Positions 8,527 to 19,727 of a stretch of DNA of 64,000 nt are shown here, piece by piece. Every line of letters starts with the position of its first letter. The stretch's first letter is position 1. The position numbers and the translations under genes are program-made. The notes under the pieces were generated by a model. It did not search any database, had not been told where the DNA came from, and worked only from the letters and a program-made list of their open reading frames with translations. The DNA is from Pseudoxanthomonas koreensis_A (GTDB lineage: Bacteria > Pseudomonadota > Gammaproteobacteria > Xanthomonadales > Xanthomonadaceae), in contig NZ_CP169056.1 in the NCBI RefSeq assembly GCF_041890415.1, positions 1,612,001 through 1,676,000 of the forward strand, in the 5' to 3' direction.

Positions 8527-11133
8527 TCAGGCCGCCACAGTCTTCGCCACGTCCTGGTATTCCTGGATCTGGTCGAAGTTCATGTAGCGGTAGATCTCTT
8601 CGCCCTTCTCGTTGATCACGCCGATGTCGGCCATGTACTCGGCCTTGGTCGGGATCCGGCCCAGGCGGGAGCAGATCGCGGCCAGTTCGGCCGAGCCCAG
8701 GTACACGTTGGAGTTGCGGCCCAGGCGGTTGGGGAAGTTGCGGGTGGAGGTGGAGAACACCGTGGCGCCCTCGCGCACCTGGGCCTGGTTGCCCATGCAC
8801 AGCGAGCAGCCGGGCATTTCCATGCGCGCGCCGGCGGTGCCGAAGGTGCCGTACACGCCTTCCTTGGTCAGTTCGCTGGCGTCCATCTTGGTCGGCGGCG
8901 CGACCCACAGGCGCGTGGGGATGTCGCGCTTGCCTTCCAGCAGTTTGGCCGCGGCGCGGAAGTGGCCGATGTTGGTCATGCACGAGCCGATGAAGACTTC
9001 ATCGATGGTCGCCCCGGCCACGTCGGACAGGGTCTTCACGTCGTCCGGGTCGTTCGGGCAGGCCACGATCGGCTCGTGCACGTCGGCCAGGTCGATCTCG
9101 ATCACCGCAGCGTACTCGGCGTCGGCGTCGGGTTCGAGCAACTGCGGGCTGGCCAGCCAGGCTTCCATCTTGGCGATGCGGCGGGCCAGCGAGCGGGCGT
9201 CGGCGTAGCCTTCGGCGATCATCCACTTCAACAGGGTGATGTTGCTGGTGAGGTATTCGATGATCGGCTCCTTGTCCAGGCGCACGGTGCAGCCGGCGGC
9301 GGAGCGCTCGGCCGATGCGTCGGACAGCTCGAACGCCTGCTCCACCTTCAGCTTCGGCAGGCCTTCGATCTCCAGGATGCGGCCGGAGAAGATGTTCTTC
9401 TTGCCGGCCTTGGCCACGGTCAGCAGGCCGGCCTTGATCGCGTACAGCGGGATCGCGTTGACCAGGTCGCGCAGGGTCACGCCCGGCTGCATCTGGCCCT
9501 TGAAGCGCACCAGCACGCTCTCGGGCATGTCCAGCGGCATGACGCCGGTGGCTGCGGCAAAGGCGACCAGACCGGAACCTGCCGGGAACGAGATGCCCAC
9601 CGGGAAGCGGGTGTGCGAGTCGCCGCCGGTGCCGACGGTGTCGGGCAGCAGCATGCGGTTGAGCCAGCTGTGGATCACGCCGTCGCCCGGGCGCAGGGAG
9701 ATGCCGCCGCGGGTGGAGATGAACTCCGGCAGGGTGTGGTGGGTCTTGACGTCCACCGGCTTCGGGTACGCCGCGGTGTGGCAGAACGACTGCATCACCA
9801 GGTCGGCGCTGAAGCCCAGGCAGGCCAGGTCCTTGAGCTCGTCGCGGGTCATCGGGCCGGTGGTGTCCTGGGAACCGACCGAGGTCATCTTCGGCTCGCA
9901 GTAGGCACCGGGGCGCACGCCCTGCCCTTCAGGCAGGCCGCAGGCGCGGCCAACCATCTTCTGCGCCAGCGAATAGCCCTTGCCGGTATCGGCCGGCTGC
10001 TGCGGCTGGCGGAACAGGTCAGTGGCCGGCAGGCCCAGCGACTCGCGCGCCTTGGCGGTCAGGCCGCGACCGATGATCAGCGGGATGCGGCCACCGGCGC
10101 GCACTTCGTCGAACAGCACCTCGGACTTGACCTGGAACTGCGCGATCACCACGCCGTCCTTCAGCGCCTTACCCTCGTACGGGCGCAGCTCGACCACGTC
10201 GCCGTGGTGCATCTGCGACACGTCCAGCTCGATCGGCAGCGCGCCGGCATCTTCCATGGTGTTGTAGAAGATCGGGGCGATCTTGCCGCCCAGGCACACG
10301 CCGCCGGCACGCTTGTTGGGGATGTACGGGATGTCGTCGCCGGTCCACCACAGCACCGAGTTGGTGGCGGACTTGCGCGAGGAACCGGTGCCGACCACGT
10401 CGCCGACGTAGGCCACCTGGTGGCCGTCGCGTCCATCGGCACCGTTCTTGAGCGAGAGGATGTCCTGGATCGGCCCGCGCTTGCCGTCTTCCTCGGGCAC
10501 GAACGGCGCGTCGTCGCGCTTGTTCTTGAGCATCGCCAGGGCATGCAGCGGGATGTCTGGGCGGGTGGTGGCGTCCGGGGCCGGCGACAGGTCGTCGGTA
10601 TTGGTCTCGCCGGGCACCTTGAACACGGTGATGGTCAGCGATTGCGGCACTTCCGGCTTGCCGGTGAACCACTCGGCATCGGCCCAGCTGTGCAGCACGG
10701 CGCGCGCATTGGCATTGCCGGCGCGGGCCTTCTCCTCCACGTCGTGGAAGGCATCGAACACCAGCAGGGTGGTCTTCAGCGCATCGGCGGCGATGGCGCC
10801 CAGCTCGGCATCATCCAGCAGCTCGACCAGCGGGGCCACGTTGTAGCCGCCGAGCATGGTGCCCAGCAGTTCGGTGGCGCGCGCGCGGCTGATCAGCGGG
10901 TTGGCCTCGCTGCCGAAGGCCAGGGCGGCCAGGTACGACGCCTTGACCTTGGCCGCATCGTCCACGCCGGCGGGCACGCGCTGGCTGAGCAGCTCGACCA
11001 GGAACTGTTCCTCGCCGGCCGGCGGGTTCTTCAGCAGTTCGATCAGGTCGGCGGTCTGCTGCGCGTTCAGCGGCAGCGGCGGGATGCCGAGGGCGGCGCG
11101 TTCGGCGGCGTGTTGGCGGTAGGCTTCCAGCAT
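8527..11133 (-). CDS. acnB: bifunctional aconitate hydratase 2 / 2-methylisocitrate dehydratase
   Basis: An 868-residue aconitase B, the length of the E. coli enzyme. It interconverts citrate and isocitrate in the TCA cycle, and in many bacteria also handles 2-methylisocitrate in propionate use. The start MLEAYRQHAAERAALGIPPL is the family N-terminus, with GGAG about 9 nt upstream; the longer open frame beyond it has no family resemblance. The AcnB order is visible: N-terminal HEAT-like helical domain, early swivel domain (IPNKRAGGVCLGGKIAP region), then the 4Fe-4S catalytic domains with cysteines in FIGSCMTNIGHF and CSLCMGNQAQ. The gene lies downstream of vapB-vapC on the same strand, with an 80-bp gap that ends in a run of seven G just before the RBS. 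Confidence 0.97.
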   Translation of the reverse strand: MLEAYRQHAAERAALGIPPLPLNAQQTADLIELLKNPPAGEEQFLVELLSQRVPAGVDDAAKVKASYLAALAFGSEANPLISRARATELLGTMLGGYNVAPLVELLDDAELGAIAADALKTTLLVFDAFHDVEEKARAGNANARAVLHSWADAEWFTGKPEVPQSLTITVFKVPGETNTDDLSPAPDATTRPDIPLHALAMLKNKRDDAPFVPEEDGKRGPIQDILSLKNGADGRDGHQVAYVGDVVGTGSSRKSATNSVLWWTGDDIPYIPNKRAGGVCLGGKIAPIFYNTMEDAGALPIELDVSQMHHGDVVELRPYEGKALKDGVVIAQFQVKSEVLFDEVRAGGRIPLIIGRGLTAKARESLGLPATDLFRQPQQPADTGKGYSLAQKMVGRACGLPEGQGVRPGAYCEPKMTSVGSQDTTGPMTRDELKDLACLGFSADLVMQSFCHTAAYPKPVDVKTHHTLPEFISTRGGISLRPGDGVIHSWLNRMLLPDTVGTGGDSHTRFPVGISFPAGSGLVAFAAATGVMPLDMPESVLVRFKGQMQPGVTLRDLVNAIPLYAIKAGLLTVAKAGKKNIFSGRILEIEGLPKLKVEQAFELSDASAERSAAGCTVRLDKEPIIEYLTSNITLLKWMIAEGYADARSLARRIAKMEAWLASPQLLEPDADAEYAAVIEIDLADVHEPIVACPNDPDDVKTLSDVAGATIDEVFIGSCMTNIGHFRAAAKLLEGKRDIPTRLWVAPPTKMDASELTKEGVYGTFGTAGARMEMPGCSLCMGNQAQVREGATVFSTSTRNFPNRLGRNSNVYLGSAELAAICSRLGRIPTKAEYMADIGVINEKGEEIYRYMNFDQIQEYQDVAKTVAA

Positions 11134-11213
11134 GGGGGGGGTCTCCAGGAGAATCGGAAAAAAGGCGGACGAAACAGGGGGAGGCAATTGGGGGCCGGCA
11201 AGGAGTGAGCAGG

Positions 11214-11612
11214 TCAGGCCCTGGGCACGATGAGCTTCAGGCCCTTGAAGTAGTCGCGGTGGAAGGCGGTGTCGAAGGTGACCAGGCCGTCGCACTGGAG
11301 CATGGCGTGGGCGCCGACCAGGAAGTCGGCGATCGGGCGCCCGGCCTCGCTGCGCTGCCGGTGGCGGCGCAGCATTTCGCCGGCACGCAGCGCCGACTTG
11401 GGCTCCACGGCATTGAAATGCACGCCCATCTCCTCCAGCGCGGCCAGGGCCTCGGCCCCGTCGTGCAGGCTCGCGCTCACTTGGGCCAGGGCCACGTCGC
11501 ACACCACCACGCGGCCACCGCCCAGGCACTGGCGCAGGCTGGCCTCGACCGCGTCCGCGCGCGGACCGTCGACCAGCAGCTCGACCAGGACAGGTGCTTC
11601 GACCGCGATCAT
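11214..11612 (-). CDS. vapC: PIN-domain VapC-type toxin
   Basis: A 132-residue PIN-domain protein, the usual size of VapC toxins (Mg-dependent RNases acting on tRNA or rRNA). The ATG at 11612 overlaps the antitoxin stop codon (ATGA), giving translational coupling. The C-terminal half is canonical: ADFLVGAHA with Asp96 and LVTFDTAFHRDYF with Asp114. The N-terminal strand reads MIAVEAPVLVELL where most family members have an Asp, so the first metal ligand is Glu5. The second acidic position (usually Glu in a V-x-E-L motif) appears as Gln44 in VALAQVSASL. The toxin may therefore be weakened or tuned. The family assignment is firm, the activity is not. Confidence 0.85.
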   Translation of the reverse strand: MIAVEAPVLVELLVDGPRADAVEASLRQCLGGGRVVVCDVALAQVSASLHDGAEALAALEEMGVHFNAVEPKSALRAGEMLRRHRQRSEAGRPIADFLVGAHAMLQCDGLVTFDTAFHRDYFKGLKLIVPRA

Positions 11613-11809
11613 CGACGCGGCGTGCCGGTGCCGGCGTCGAGCGCGAACTTGCCGCGCACCCGCGAGATGGCATCGTCCACGTGCTTGCTCAGCACGATGC
11701 GGCTGCCGTCCAGCTCGACCTTGAGCACGCTGCCCTTGGTCAGGCCCAGGGCATCGCGCACCGCCTTGGGCAGGGTGATCTGGCCACGCTCGGCGACGGT
11801 GGCTTCCAT
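11609..11809 (-). CDS. vapB: AbrB/MazE-type antitoxin (VapB)
   Basis: A 66-residue swapped-hairpin AbrB-family DNA-binding antitoxin: MEATVAERGQITLPKAVRDALGL is the classic beta-hairpin start, followed by VLKVELDGSRIVLSK. It should bind and neutralise the overlapping PIN toxin and autorepress the operon. ATG 11809 is chosen because of the strong GGAGG 5-9 nt upstream and the exact family N-terminus. The Arg-rich C-terminal tail (GTGTPRR) would be the toxin-binding part. Confidence 0.88.
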   Translation of the reverse strand: MEATVAERGQITLPKAVRDALGLTKGSVLKVELDGSRIVLSKHVDDAISRVRGKFALDAGTGTPRR

Positions 11810-11839
11810 GGGAGCCTCCAGGGGATCGGGTATGCGTAA

Positions 11840-11868
11840 ATGATACATACCTTCCCATGCATACTCAA
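11840..11868 (-). promoter_or_regulatory. vapBC promoter with embedded inverted repeat
   Basis: On the minus strand TTGAGT (11868-11863) and TATCAT (11845-11840) are separated by exactly 17 bp, placing the start near 11832, about 24 nt before the vapB ATG. A GTATG...CATAC inverted repeat overlaps the -10 box (within 11830-11851) and could be the antitoxin operator. This is the best sigma-70 match on this side of the aconitase genes. Confidence 0.65.
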
Positions 11869-12020
11869 TCCGGCATGGGCAAATGGGGCGACAATGGCGG
11901 CCGGACCGCACCGTCCCGCGCAAGTACCGGGCACGCCGGCCTCATCCGCCGCCGTGGATAATGCGGCACCCCCTTCGGCGCCGCCGGGACTGGCGGCGCA
12001 CCAGCCACAGGAGCCGCCCC

Positions 12021-14801
<2,781 letters not shown>

Positions 14802-14825
14802 CTTCCAGATCGGGCGGAAGCCCGG

Positions 14826-14846
14826 CCCCGCGCATCGCGCGGGGTT
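14826..14846 (+). terminator. hairpin terminator after acnA
   Basis: A perfect 8-bp GC stem with a 3-nt loop (CCCCGCGC at 14826-14833, complement at 14837-14844) lies 24 bp after the acnA stop. Only two T follow, so termination may be incomplete. A REP-like element begins 12 bp further on. Confidence 0.5.
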
Positions 14847-14857
14847 CGGGCGCATGT

Positions 14858-14880
14858 GCAGGAGCCGGCCTTGCCGGCGA
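14858..14880 (+). repeat. REP-like element, copy 1
   Basis: The sequence GGAGCCGGCCTTGCCGGCGA, containing the imperfect palindrome GCCGGCcttGCCGGC, also occurs at 35884-35909 and 36017-36042, and inverted at 36082-36105. All copies are intergenic, as expected for repetitive extragenic palindromes. Confidence 0.7.
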
Positions 14881-14919
14881 AGGGGCACGGAGGTCGGCGA
14901 TGGCGATGCGGCGGATGGC

Positions 14920-15366
14920 TCAGCGGCGTTTCCAGTCCGCGTAGTACAGGCGCCACTGTCCGTCCTCGTCGCGCCAGCCGCTGGTGATCTCCCATGCACC
15001 CGCCTGGTCGGGCACGAAGCGCCCGCTGCCGCCGGTGGACACGGCGCTGAAGCGCACGCTGGCGCGGTCGCCCTGGAACTGCACGTCGGCCGGCCCCAGG
15101 GTCACGCCGATGCTCGCGTTGGCCAGCACCTGCGCACGCACCAGCTGCTGCAACGCAGCACGATCCATTCCGCCGTTGCCGCTGAAGTCCTCGGCCACGC
15201 CCTCCATAAAGCTGCGCGCATCGCGCTGCTCCAGGGCCGCCTGCATCTGCGACAGTTGCTCGCGCAGCCGCTGCTCGGGCGGCGTCCGCGCGCAGGCCAT
15301 GGCCAGCACTGCCACGGCCATCGCCACCACGGCCGCAAACCGGCCTCGCCTCCATCCCGTTGCCAT
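14920..15366 (-). CDS. small exported protein with NTF2-like fold (putative lipoprotein)
   Basis: A 148-residue protein. The start is ATG 15366 rather than 15399, because GGAGG lies 8 nt before it. The N-terminus has Arg-rich residues and a hydrophobic stretch (AAVVAMAVAVLAMACA); the Cys would be an acylation site, although AMAC is not an ideal lipobox. The rest (a charged helix LREQLSQMQAALEQRDARSF, then strands ending in GQWRLYYADWKRR) resembles SnoaL/NTF2-like periplasmic proteins. The function is unknown. It lies divergently next to the acyl-CoA ligase, with 103 bp between the two starts. Confidence 0.7.
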   Translation of the reverse strand: MATGWRRGRFAAVVAMAVAVLAMACARTPPEQRLREQLSQMQAALEQRDARSFMEGVAEDFSGNGGMDRAALQQLVRAQVLANASIGVTLGPADVQFQGDRASVRFSAVSTGGSGRFVPDQAGAWEITSGWRDEDGQWRLYYADWKRR

Positions 15367-15469
15367 CGGCTGCCCTCCTGCGTCTTTCGCCTTTCCCATC
15401 CGTAACGGTATGCTCGCATCGACACGGCCGCACCGCGACGATGCGGCAACGACCCCCTGGAGATGCGCT

Positions 15470-17182
15470 ATGAGTACGGATCGTCCCTGGCTGCAGAGCT
15501 ATCCGCAAGGCGTGCCCGCGACCATCGACCCGGACGAGTACCGCTCGGTGGCAGCGGTGTTCGCCGCCTCGGCGTCGCGCCATGCGCAGCGTCCGGCGTA
15601 CCGCAACTTCGGCAAGACCCTGACCTACGCGCAGGTGGATGCGCTGAGCACGCAGTTCGCCGCCTACCTGCTGGGCGAGCTGGGCCTGAAAAAGGGCGAC
15701 CGCGTCGCCTTGATGATGCCCAACTGCCTGCAGTACCCGATCGCCATCTTCGGCGCCCTGCGCGCCGGCCTGACCGTGGTCAACGTCAACCCGCTGTACA
15801 CCGCGCGCGAGCTCAAGCACCAGCTGGTCGATTCCGGTGCCGCGGCCATCGTGGTGGTCGACAACTTCGGCCGCACCGTGCAGGAAGTGCTGCCGCACAC
15901 GCCGCTGCGCCAGGTCATCACCACCGGCCTGGGCGACATGCTCGGCTTCCCCAAGGGGCCAATCGTCAACTTCGTGCTGCGTTACGTGAAGAAGATGGTG
16001 CCCGACTACGACATCCCCGGCGCGGTGCGCTTCGCCGATGCGCTGGCGGCCGGCAAGCGCCACCCGCTGCCGGAGGTGGACATCGACCCGGGCGACATCG
16101 CCTTCCTGCAGTACACCGGCGGCACCACCGGCGTGGCCAAGGGCGCCATGCTCACCCACCGCAACCTGGTGGCGAACATGCAGCAGGCGTCGGCCTGGCT
16201 CAGTGCCAACGACCTCAAGCGCGGCGAGGAAGTGATCATCACCGCGCTGCCGCTGTACCACATCTTCGCGCTGACGGCGAACGGGCTGGTGTTCATGGAG
16301 CTGGGTGGCCTCAACCACCTCATCACCAACCCGCGCGACATGCGCGGCTTCGTCAAGGAACTCAAGGGCACGCGCTTCACCGCCATCACCGGGGTCAACA
16401 CGCTGTTCAACGGGCTGCTCAACGCGCCCGGCTTCGACGAGGTGGATTTCTCCGCGCTCAAGATCACCCTGGGCGGCGGCATGGCGGTGCAGCGGGCGGT
16501 GGCCGAGCGCTGGAAGCAGGTGACCGGGGTGACCCTGGTGGAAGCCTACGGCCTGACCGAGACCTCGCCTGCGGTGTGCATCAACCCGCTGGACATCAAG
16601 GAGTTCAACGGCTCCATCGGCCTGCCCATCCCCTCCACCGACGTGTGCGTGAAGGACGACGACGGCAAGCTGCTGGACAACTGCGAAATCGGCGAGCTGT
16701 GCGTGAAGGGCCCGCAGGTGATGAAGGGCTACTGGCAGCGGCCGGAGGAAACGGCCAAGACGATCGATGCCGAAGGCTGGCTGCATACCGGCGACATGGC
16801 CAGGATCGACGAGAAGGGCTTCGTCTACATCGTCGACCGCAAGAAGGACATGATCCTGGTGTCGGGCTTCAACGTGTACCCCAACGAGGTCGAGGACGTG
16901 GTCGCGGCGATGCCCGGGGTGCTGGAGGTTGCCGCGGTGGGCGTGCCGGACGAGCGCTCGGGCGAGGCGGTCAAGCTGTTCGTGGTGCGCAAGGATCCGT
17001 CGCTCACCGCCGAGCAGGTCAAGACCTATTGCCGCGAAGCGCTGACCGGCTACAAGCAGCCGCGCCACATCGAGTTCCGCGACGAGCTGCCCAAGAGCAA
17101 TGTCGGCAAGATCCTGCGCAAGGAGTTGCGCGACGCGCCAGCGCCGGCGCAGGCGTCCGCGCCCACCCCGGCCAAGCACTGA
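15470..17182 (+). CDS. long-chain fatty acid-CoA ligase (FadD/RpfB family)
   Basis: A 570-residue AMP-dependent acyl-CoA synthetase, activating free fatty acids for beta-oxidation or lipid synthesis. Motifs in order are YTGGTTGVAKGAMLTH (from residue 215, ATP/AMP-binding P-loop), YGLTETSP, GWLHTGDMA and SNVGKILRKELR with the adenylation Lys. ATG 15470 follows CTGGAG. A -10-like TATGCT occurs at 15409-15414 with no clear -35. In xanthomonads the homologue RpfB lies next to rpfF and turns over the DSF quorum signal. Here the next gene is purB and no rpfF, rpfC or rpfG is in view, so a plain FadD role is equally possible. Confidence 0.93.
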   Translation: MSTDRPWLQSYPQGVPATIDPDEYRSVAAVFAASASRHAQRPAYRNFGKTLTYAQVDALSTQFAAYLLGELGLKKGDRVALMMPNCLQYPIAIFGALRAGLTVVNVNPLYTARELKHQLVDSGAAAIVVVDNFGRTVQEVLPHTPLRQVITTGLGDMLGFPKGPIVNFVLRYVKKMVPDYDIPGAVRFADALAAGKRHPLPEVDIDPGDIAFLQYTGGTTGVAKGAMLTHRNLVANMQQASAWLSANDLKRGEEVIITALPLYHIFALTANGLVFMELGGLNHLITNPRDMRGFVKELKGTRFTAITGVNTLFNGLLNAPGFDEVDFSALKITLGGGMAVQRAVAERWKQVTGVTLVEAYGLTETSPAVCINPLDIKEFNGSIGLPIPSTDVCVKDDDGKLLDNCEIGELCVKGPQVMKGYWQRPEETAKTIDAEGWLHTGDMARIDEKGFVYIVDRKKDMILVSGFNVYPNEVEDVVAAMPGVLEVAAVGVPDERSGEAVKLFVVRKDPSLTAEQVKTYCREALTGYKQPRHIEFRDELPKSNVGKILRKELRDAPAPAQASAPTPAKH

Positions 17183-17258
17183 CGCCGGCAGCGGGCCGGG
17201 CGTCGGGACGGAGAACCGCCTAAACTAGGCGGCTCCGTTCACCAGCCAGTTGCCCGCC

Positions 17259-18629
17259 ATGCCGGATTCCGCCCTGCTCGCCCTGTCCCCGCTCGACGGC
17301 CGCTACGCCGCCAAGGTCGATGCCCTGCGCCCGATCTTCTCCGAGTACGGCCTGATCCGGGCCCGGGTCAAGGTGGAGGTCGAATGGCTGCTGGCCCTGG
17401 CCGCAGAGCCGGGCATTGCCGAGCTGGCCGCGTTCTCCGCCGACGCGCAGCAGCGCCTGCGCGCGCTGGCCGACGGGTTCTCGGCTGCCGACGCGGCCCG
17501 GGTCAAGCAGATCGAGCGCACCACCAACCACGACGTCAAGGCGGTGGAGTACTTCATCAAGGAGCAGCTCAAGGACGACGCCGGCCTCGGCCCGGCGCTG
17601 GAGTTCGTCCACTTCGCCTGCACCAGCGAGGACATCAACAACCTGTCCTACGCGCTGATGCTGCGCCAGGCGCGCGACGAGGTGCTGCTGCCGACCCTGG
17701 ACAACGTGGCTGCGACCCTGCGCCAGCTGGCCCACACCCAGGCCGGCCAGCCGATGCTCTCGCGCACCCATGGCCAGACCGCCTCGCCCACCACCCTGGG
17801 CAAGGAGATCGCCAACGTGGTCGCGCGCCTGGAACGCCAGCGCCGGCAGATCGCCGCGGTCGAGCTGACCGGCAAGATCAACGGCGCGGTCGGCAACTAC
17901 AACGCCCACGCCGTGAGCTACCCGGACGTGGACTGGCCGGCGTTCGCGCAGCGCTTCGTCGAGTCGCTGGGCTTGCCGTTCAACCCCTACACCACCCAGA
18001 TCGAGCCGCACGACAACGTGGCCGAACTTGGCGATGCGGTGCGCCGCGCCAACACCGTGCTCATCGACCTGGCCCGCGACGTCTGGGGCTACATCTCGCT
18101 GGGCTACTTCAAGCAGAAGCTCAAGGAAGGCGAGATCGGCTCCTCGACCATGCCGCACAAGGTCAACCCGATCGACTTCGAGAACGCGGAAGGCAACTTC
18201 GGCATCGCCAACGCCCTGTTCGAGCATTTCAGCGCCAAGCTGCCGATCAGCCGCTGGCAGCGCGACCTCACCGATTCCACCGTGCTGCGCGCGTTGGGCA
18301 CCGCCTTCGGCCACACCCAGGTGGCGCTGGATTCGCTGGCCAAGGGCCTGGGCAAGCTGGAAGTGAACCCGCAGCGCCTGGATGCCGACCTGGACGCTGC
18401 CTGGGAAGTGCTGGCCGAAGCCGTGCAGACGGTGATGCGCCGCCACGGCCTGCCCAACCCCTACGAACAGCTCAAGGCCCTGACCCGTGGCCGCGATGGC
18501 ATCGACGCGCAGGCCATGGGCGCCTTCATCGCCTCGCTCGACCTTCCGGCGGATGCACGCGCGCGCCTGGCCGCGCTCACGCCGGCCGGCTACACCGGCC
18601 TGGCCGAAACCCTGGCGCGGGCCATCTGA
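17259..18629 (+). CDS. purB: adenylosuccinate lyase
   Basis: 456 residues, the length of E. coli PurB. It acts twice in purine synthesis, releasing fumarate from SAICAR and from adenylosuccinate. The fumarase/aspartase-superfamily signature SSTMPHKVNPIDFENAEGN begins at residue 295, with the HTHGQTASPTTLGKE-type loop (here SRTHGQTASPTTLGKE) and TSEDINNLSYALM earlier. ATG 17259 matches the family start (LLALSPLDGRYAAKV), although no good Shine-Dalgarno sequence precedes it. A TAAACT hexamer 33 bp upstream (17221-17226) may be the -10 box. Confidence 0.97.
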   Translation: MPDSALLALSPLDGRYAAKVDALRPIFSEYGLIRARVKVEVEWLLALAAEPGIAELAAFSADAQQRLRALADGFSAADAARVKQIERTTNHDVKAVEYFIKEQLKDDAGLGPALEFVHFACTSEDINNLSYALMLRQARDEVLLPTLDNVAATLRQLAHTQAGQPMLSRTHGQTASPTTLGKEIANVVARLERQRRQIAAVELTGKINGAVGNYNAHAVSYPDVDWPAFAQRFVESLGLPFNPYTTQIEPHDNVAELGDAVRRANTVLIDLARDVWGYISLGYFKQKLKEGEIGSSTMPHKVNPIDFENAEGNFGIANALFEHFSAKLPISRWQRDLTDSTVLRALGTAFGHTQVALDSLAKGLGKLEVNPQRLDADLDAAWEVLAEAVQTVMRRHGLPNPYEQLKALTRGRDGIDAQAMGAFIASLDLPADARARLAALTPAGYTGLAETLARAI

Positions 18630-18649
18630 ACCACCGCTGCCGTCGCCAG

Positions 18650-18661
18650 CCCCCCCCCCCC
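18650..18661 (+). repeat. poly-C tract (12 C) before the metallo-beta-lactamase gene
   Basis: Twelve consecutive C lie between the purB stop and the ATG at 18678, 16 nt before it, close to where the ribosome site or leader would be. Homopolymer tracts of this length are prone to slipped-strand change and to sequencing error. Confidence 0.9.
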
Positions 18662-18677
18662 TGCCTGCGGATCACCC

Positions 18678-19613
18678 ATGCGCACATTCCACGCCCTGCT
18701 GTCGTGCCTGCTGACCGGCGTGTTCCTGCTGCCGGGCTTCGGCACCGGCGCGGCGCAGGCAGCCACCGTCCCGGGTGCCGAGCCCTGCCCGGCCGATGCC
18801 GGCTGGGATACGCCGTCGGCGCCCCACCACATCCACGGCAGCACCTGGTACGTGGGCACCTGCGGCATCACCGCGCTGCTGGTGACCTCGCCGCAGGGTC
18901 ACATCCTGCTGGATGGCGGCACCACTGCCGGCGGCCGCCTGATCGAGGCCAACATCCGCGCACTCGGCTTCAGGATGGAGGACGTGCGCTTCATCGGCAG
19001 TTCGCACGAGCATCACGACCACGTTGCCGGCATCGCCCACCTGCAGCAGGCCAGCGGCGCGACCGTGGTCGCGCGCACCCCGGCGGCCGAAGTGCTGTGG
19101 CGCGGCAACGGAAGCCGCGAAGACCCGCAGTTCGAAATGCTGGAAGCGTTTGCCCCGGTCACGGGCGGGATCCGCCTGATTGGCCACGGCCAGGTGCTGG
19201 CGCTGGGGCCACTGCAACTGACCGCCCATGCCACGCCTGCGCATGCGCCGGGAGGCACCAGCTGGACCTGGCGCTCCTGCGCCGATGATGGCGTTTGCGT
19301 CGACCTGGCCTATGTCGACAGCCTCACCACCATCTCCGATGACAGCTGGCGCTTCAGCGACGAGGCAGCCCATCCGGGATACGTGGATACGGTGCTGAAC
19401 GCGCTGGACGTGGTCGCCGGCCTGCCCTGCGACATCCTGGTCACCCCGCATCCTGCCGCCAGCGACCTGTGGGCCCGGATCGGCCCGGCCGCCAACCGGC
19501 CACTGGCGGCCCCCGGCGCGTGCCGGGCCTATGCCGAACAGGCACGCCAGCGCCTGCAGCGGCGGCTGGCAAGCGAACAGGCGGACCAGCCGACCGACCC
19601 GGCCGGCCACTGA
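18678..19613 (+). CDS. subclass B3 metallo-beta-lactamase
   Basis: A 311-residue exported zinc hydrolase with a cleavable signal peptide (hydrophobic residues 5-28, ending AQA). B3 zinc ligands are all present: H-x-H-x-D-H as HEHHDH (His110, His112, Asp114, His115), His189 in HAPGGTSW and His258 in TPHPAASDLW. The sequence PSAPHHIHGSTWYVGTCGITALLV is typical of B3 enzymes such as L1 relatives from xanthomonads. It would hydrolyse penicillins, cephalosporins and carbapenems in the periplasm; spectrum and expression cannot be read from sequence. No LysR regulator sits beside it and no mobile element flanks it, so it looks like a resident chromosomal gene. The upstream poly-C tract may affect expression. 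Confidence 0.92.
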   Translation: MRTFHALLSCLLTGVFLLPGFGTGAAQAATVPGAEPCPADAGWDTPSAPHHIHGSTWYVGTCGITALLVTSPQGHILLDGGTTAGGRLIEANIRALGFRMEDVRFIGSSHEHHDHVAGIAHLQQASGATVVARTPAAEVLWRGNGSREDPQFEMLEAFAPVTGGIRLIGHGQVLALGPLQLTAHATPAHAPGGTSWTWRSCADDGVCVDLAYVDSLTTISDDSWRFSDEAAHPGYVDTVLNALDVVAGLPCDILVTPHPAASDLWARIGPAANRPLAAPGACRAYAEQARQRLQRRLASEQADQPTDPAGH

Positions 19614-19727
19614 CCGGGCCGCGGTTCGCGGCACGCGCACGCCTGGTGCAGCATGCTGGGCGTGCATGGCCGGGCCACGCGGCCGGGCATGCGCGACAAT
19701 GAGCGCCCGTCCGTCCGCCCCGCCCCG

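Noticed and set aside
8403..8615. 70-codon plus-strand frame at the right end of the island
   Set aside because: Runs through the acnB terminator into acnB antisense; lacks a ribosome site. A short open stretch nearby on the same strand ending at about 8443 could be a gene remnant but cannot be identified.
8962..11208. 748-codon plus-strand frame over acnB
   Set aside because: Antisense shadow of acnB; no ribosome site and no recognisable motif.
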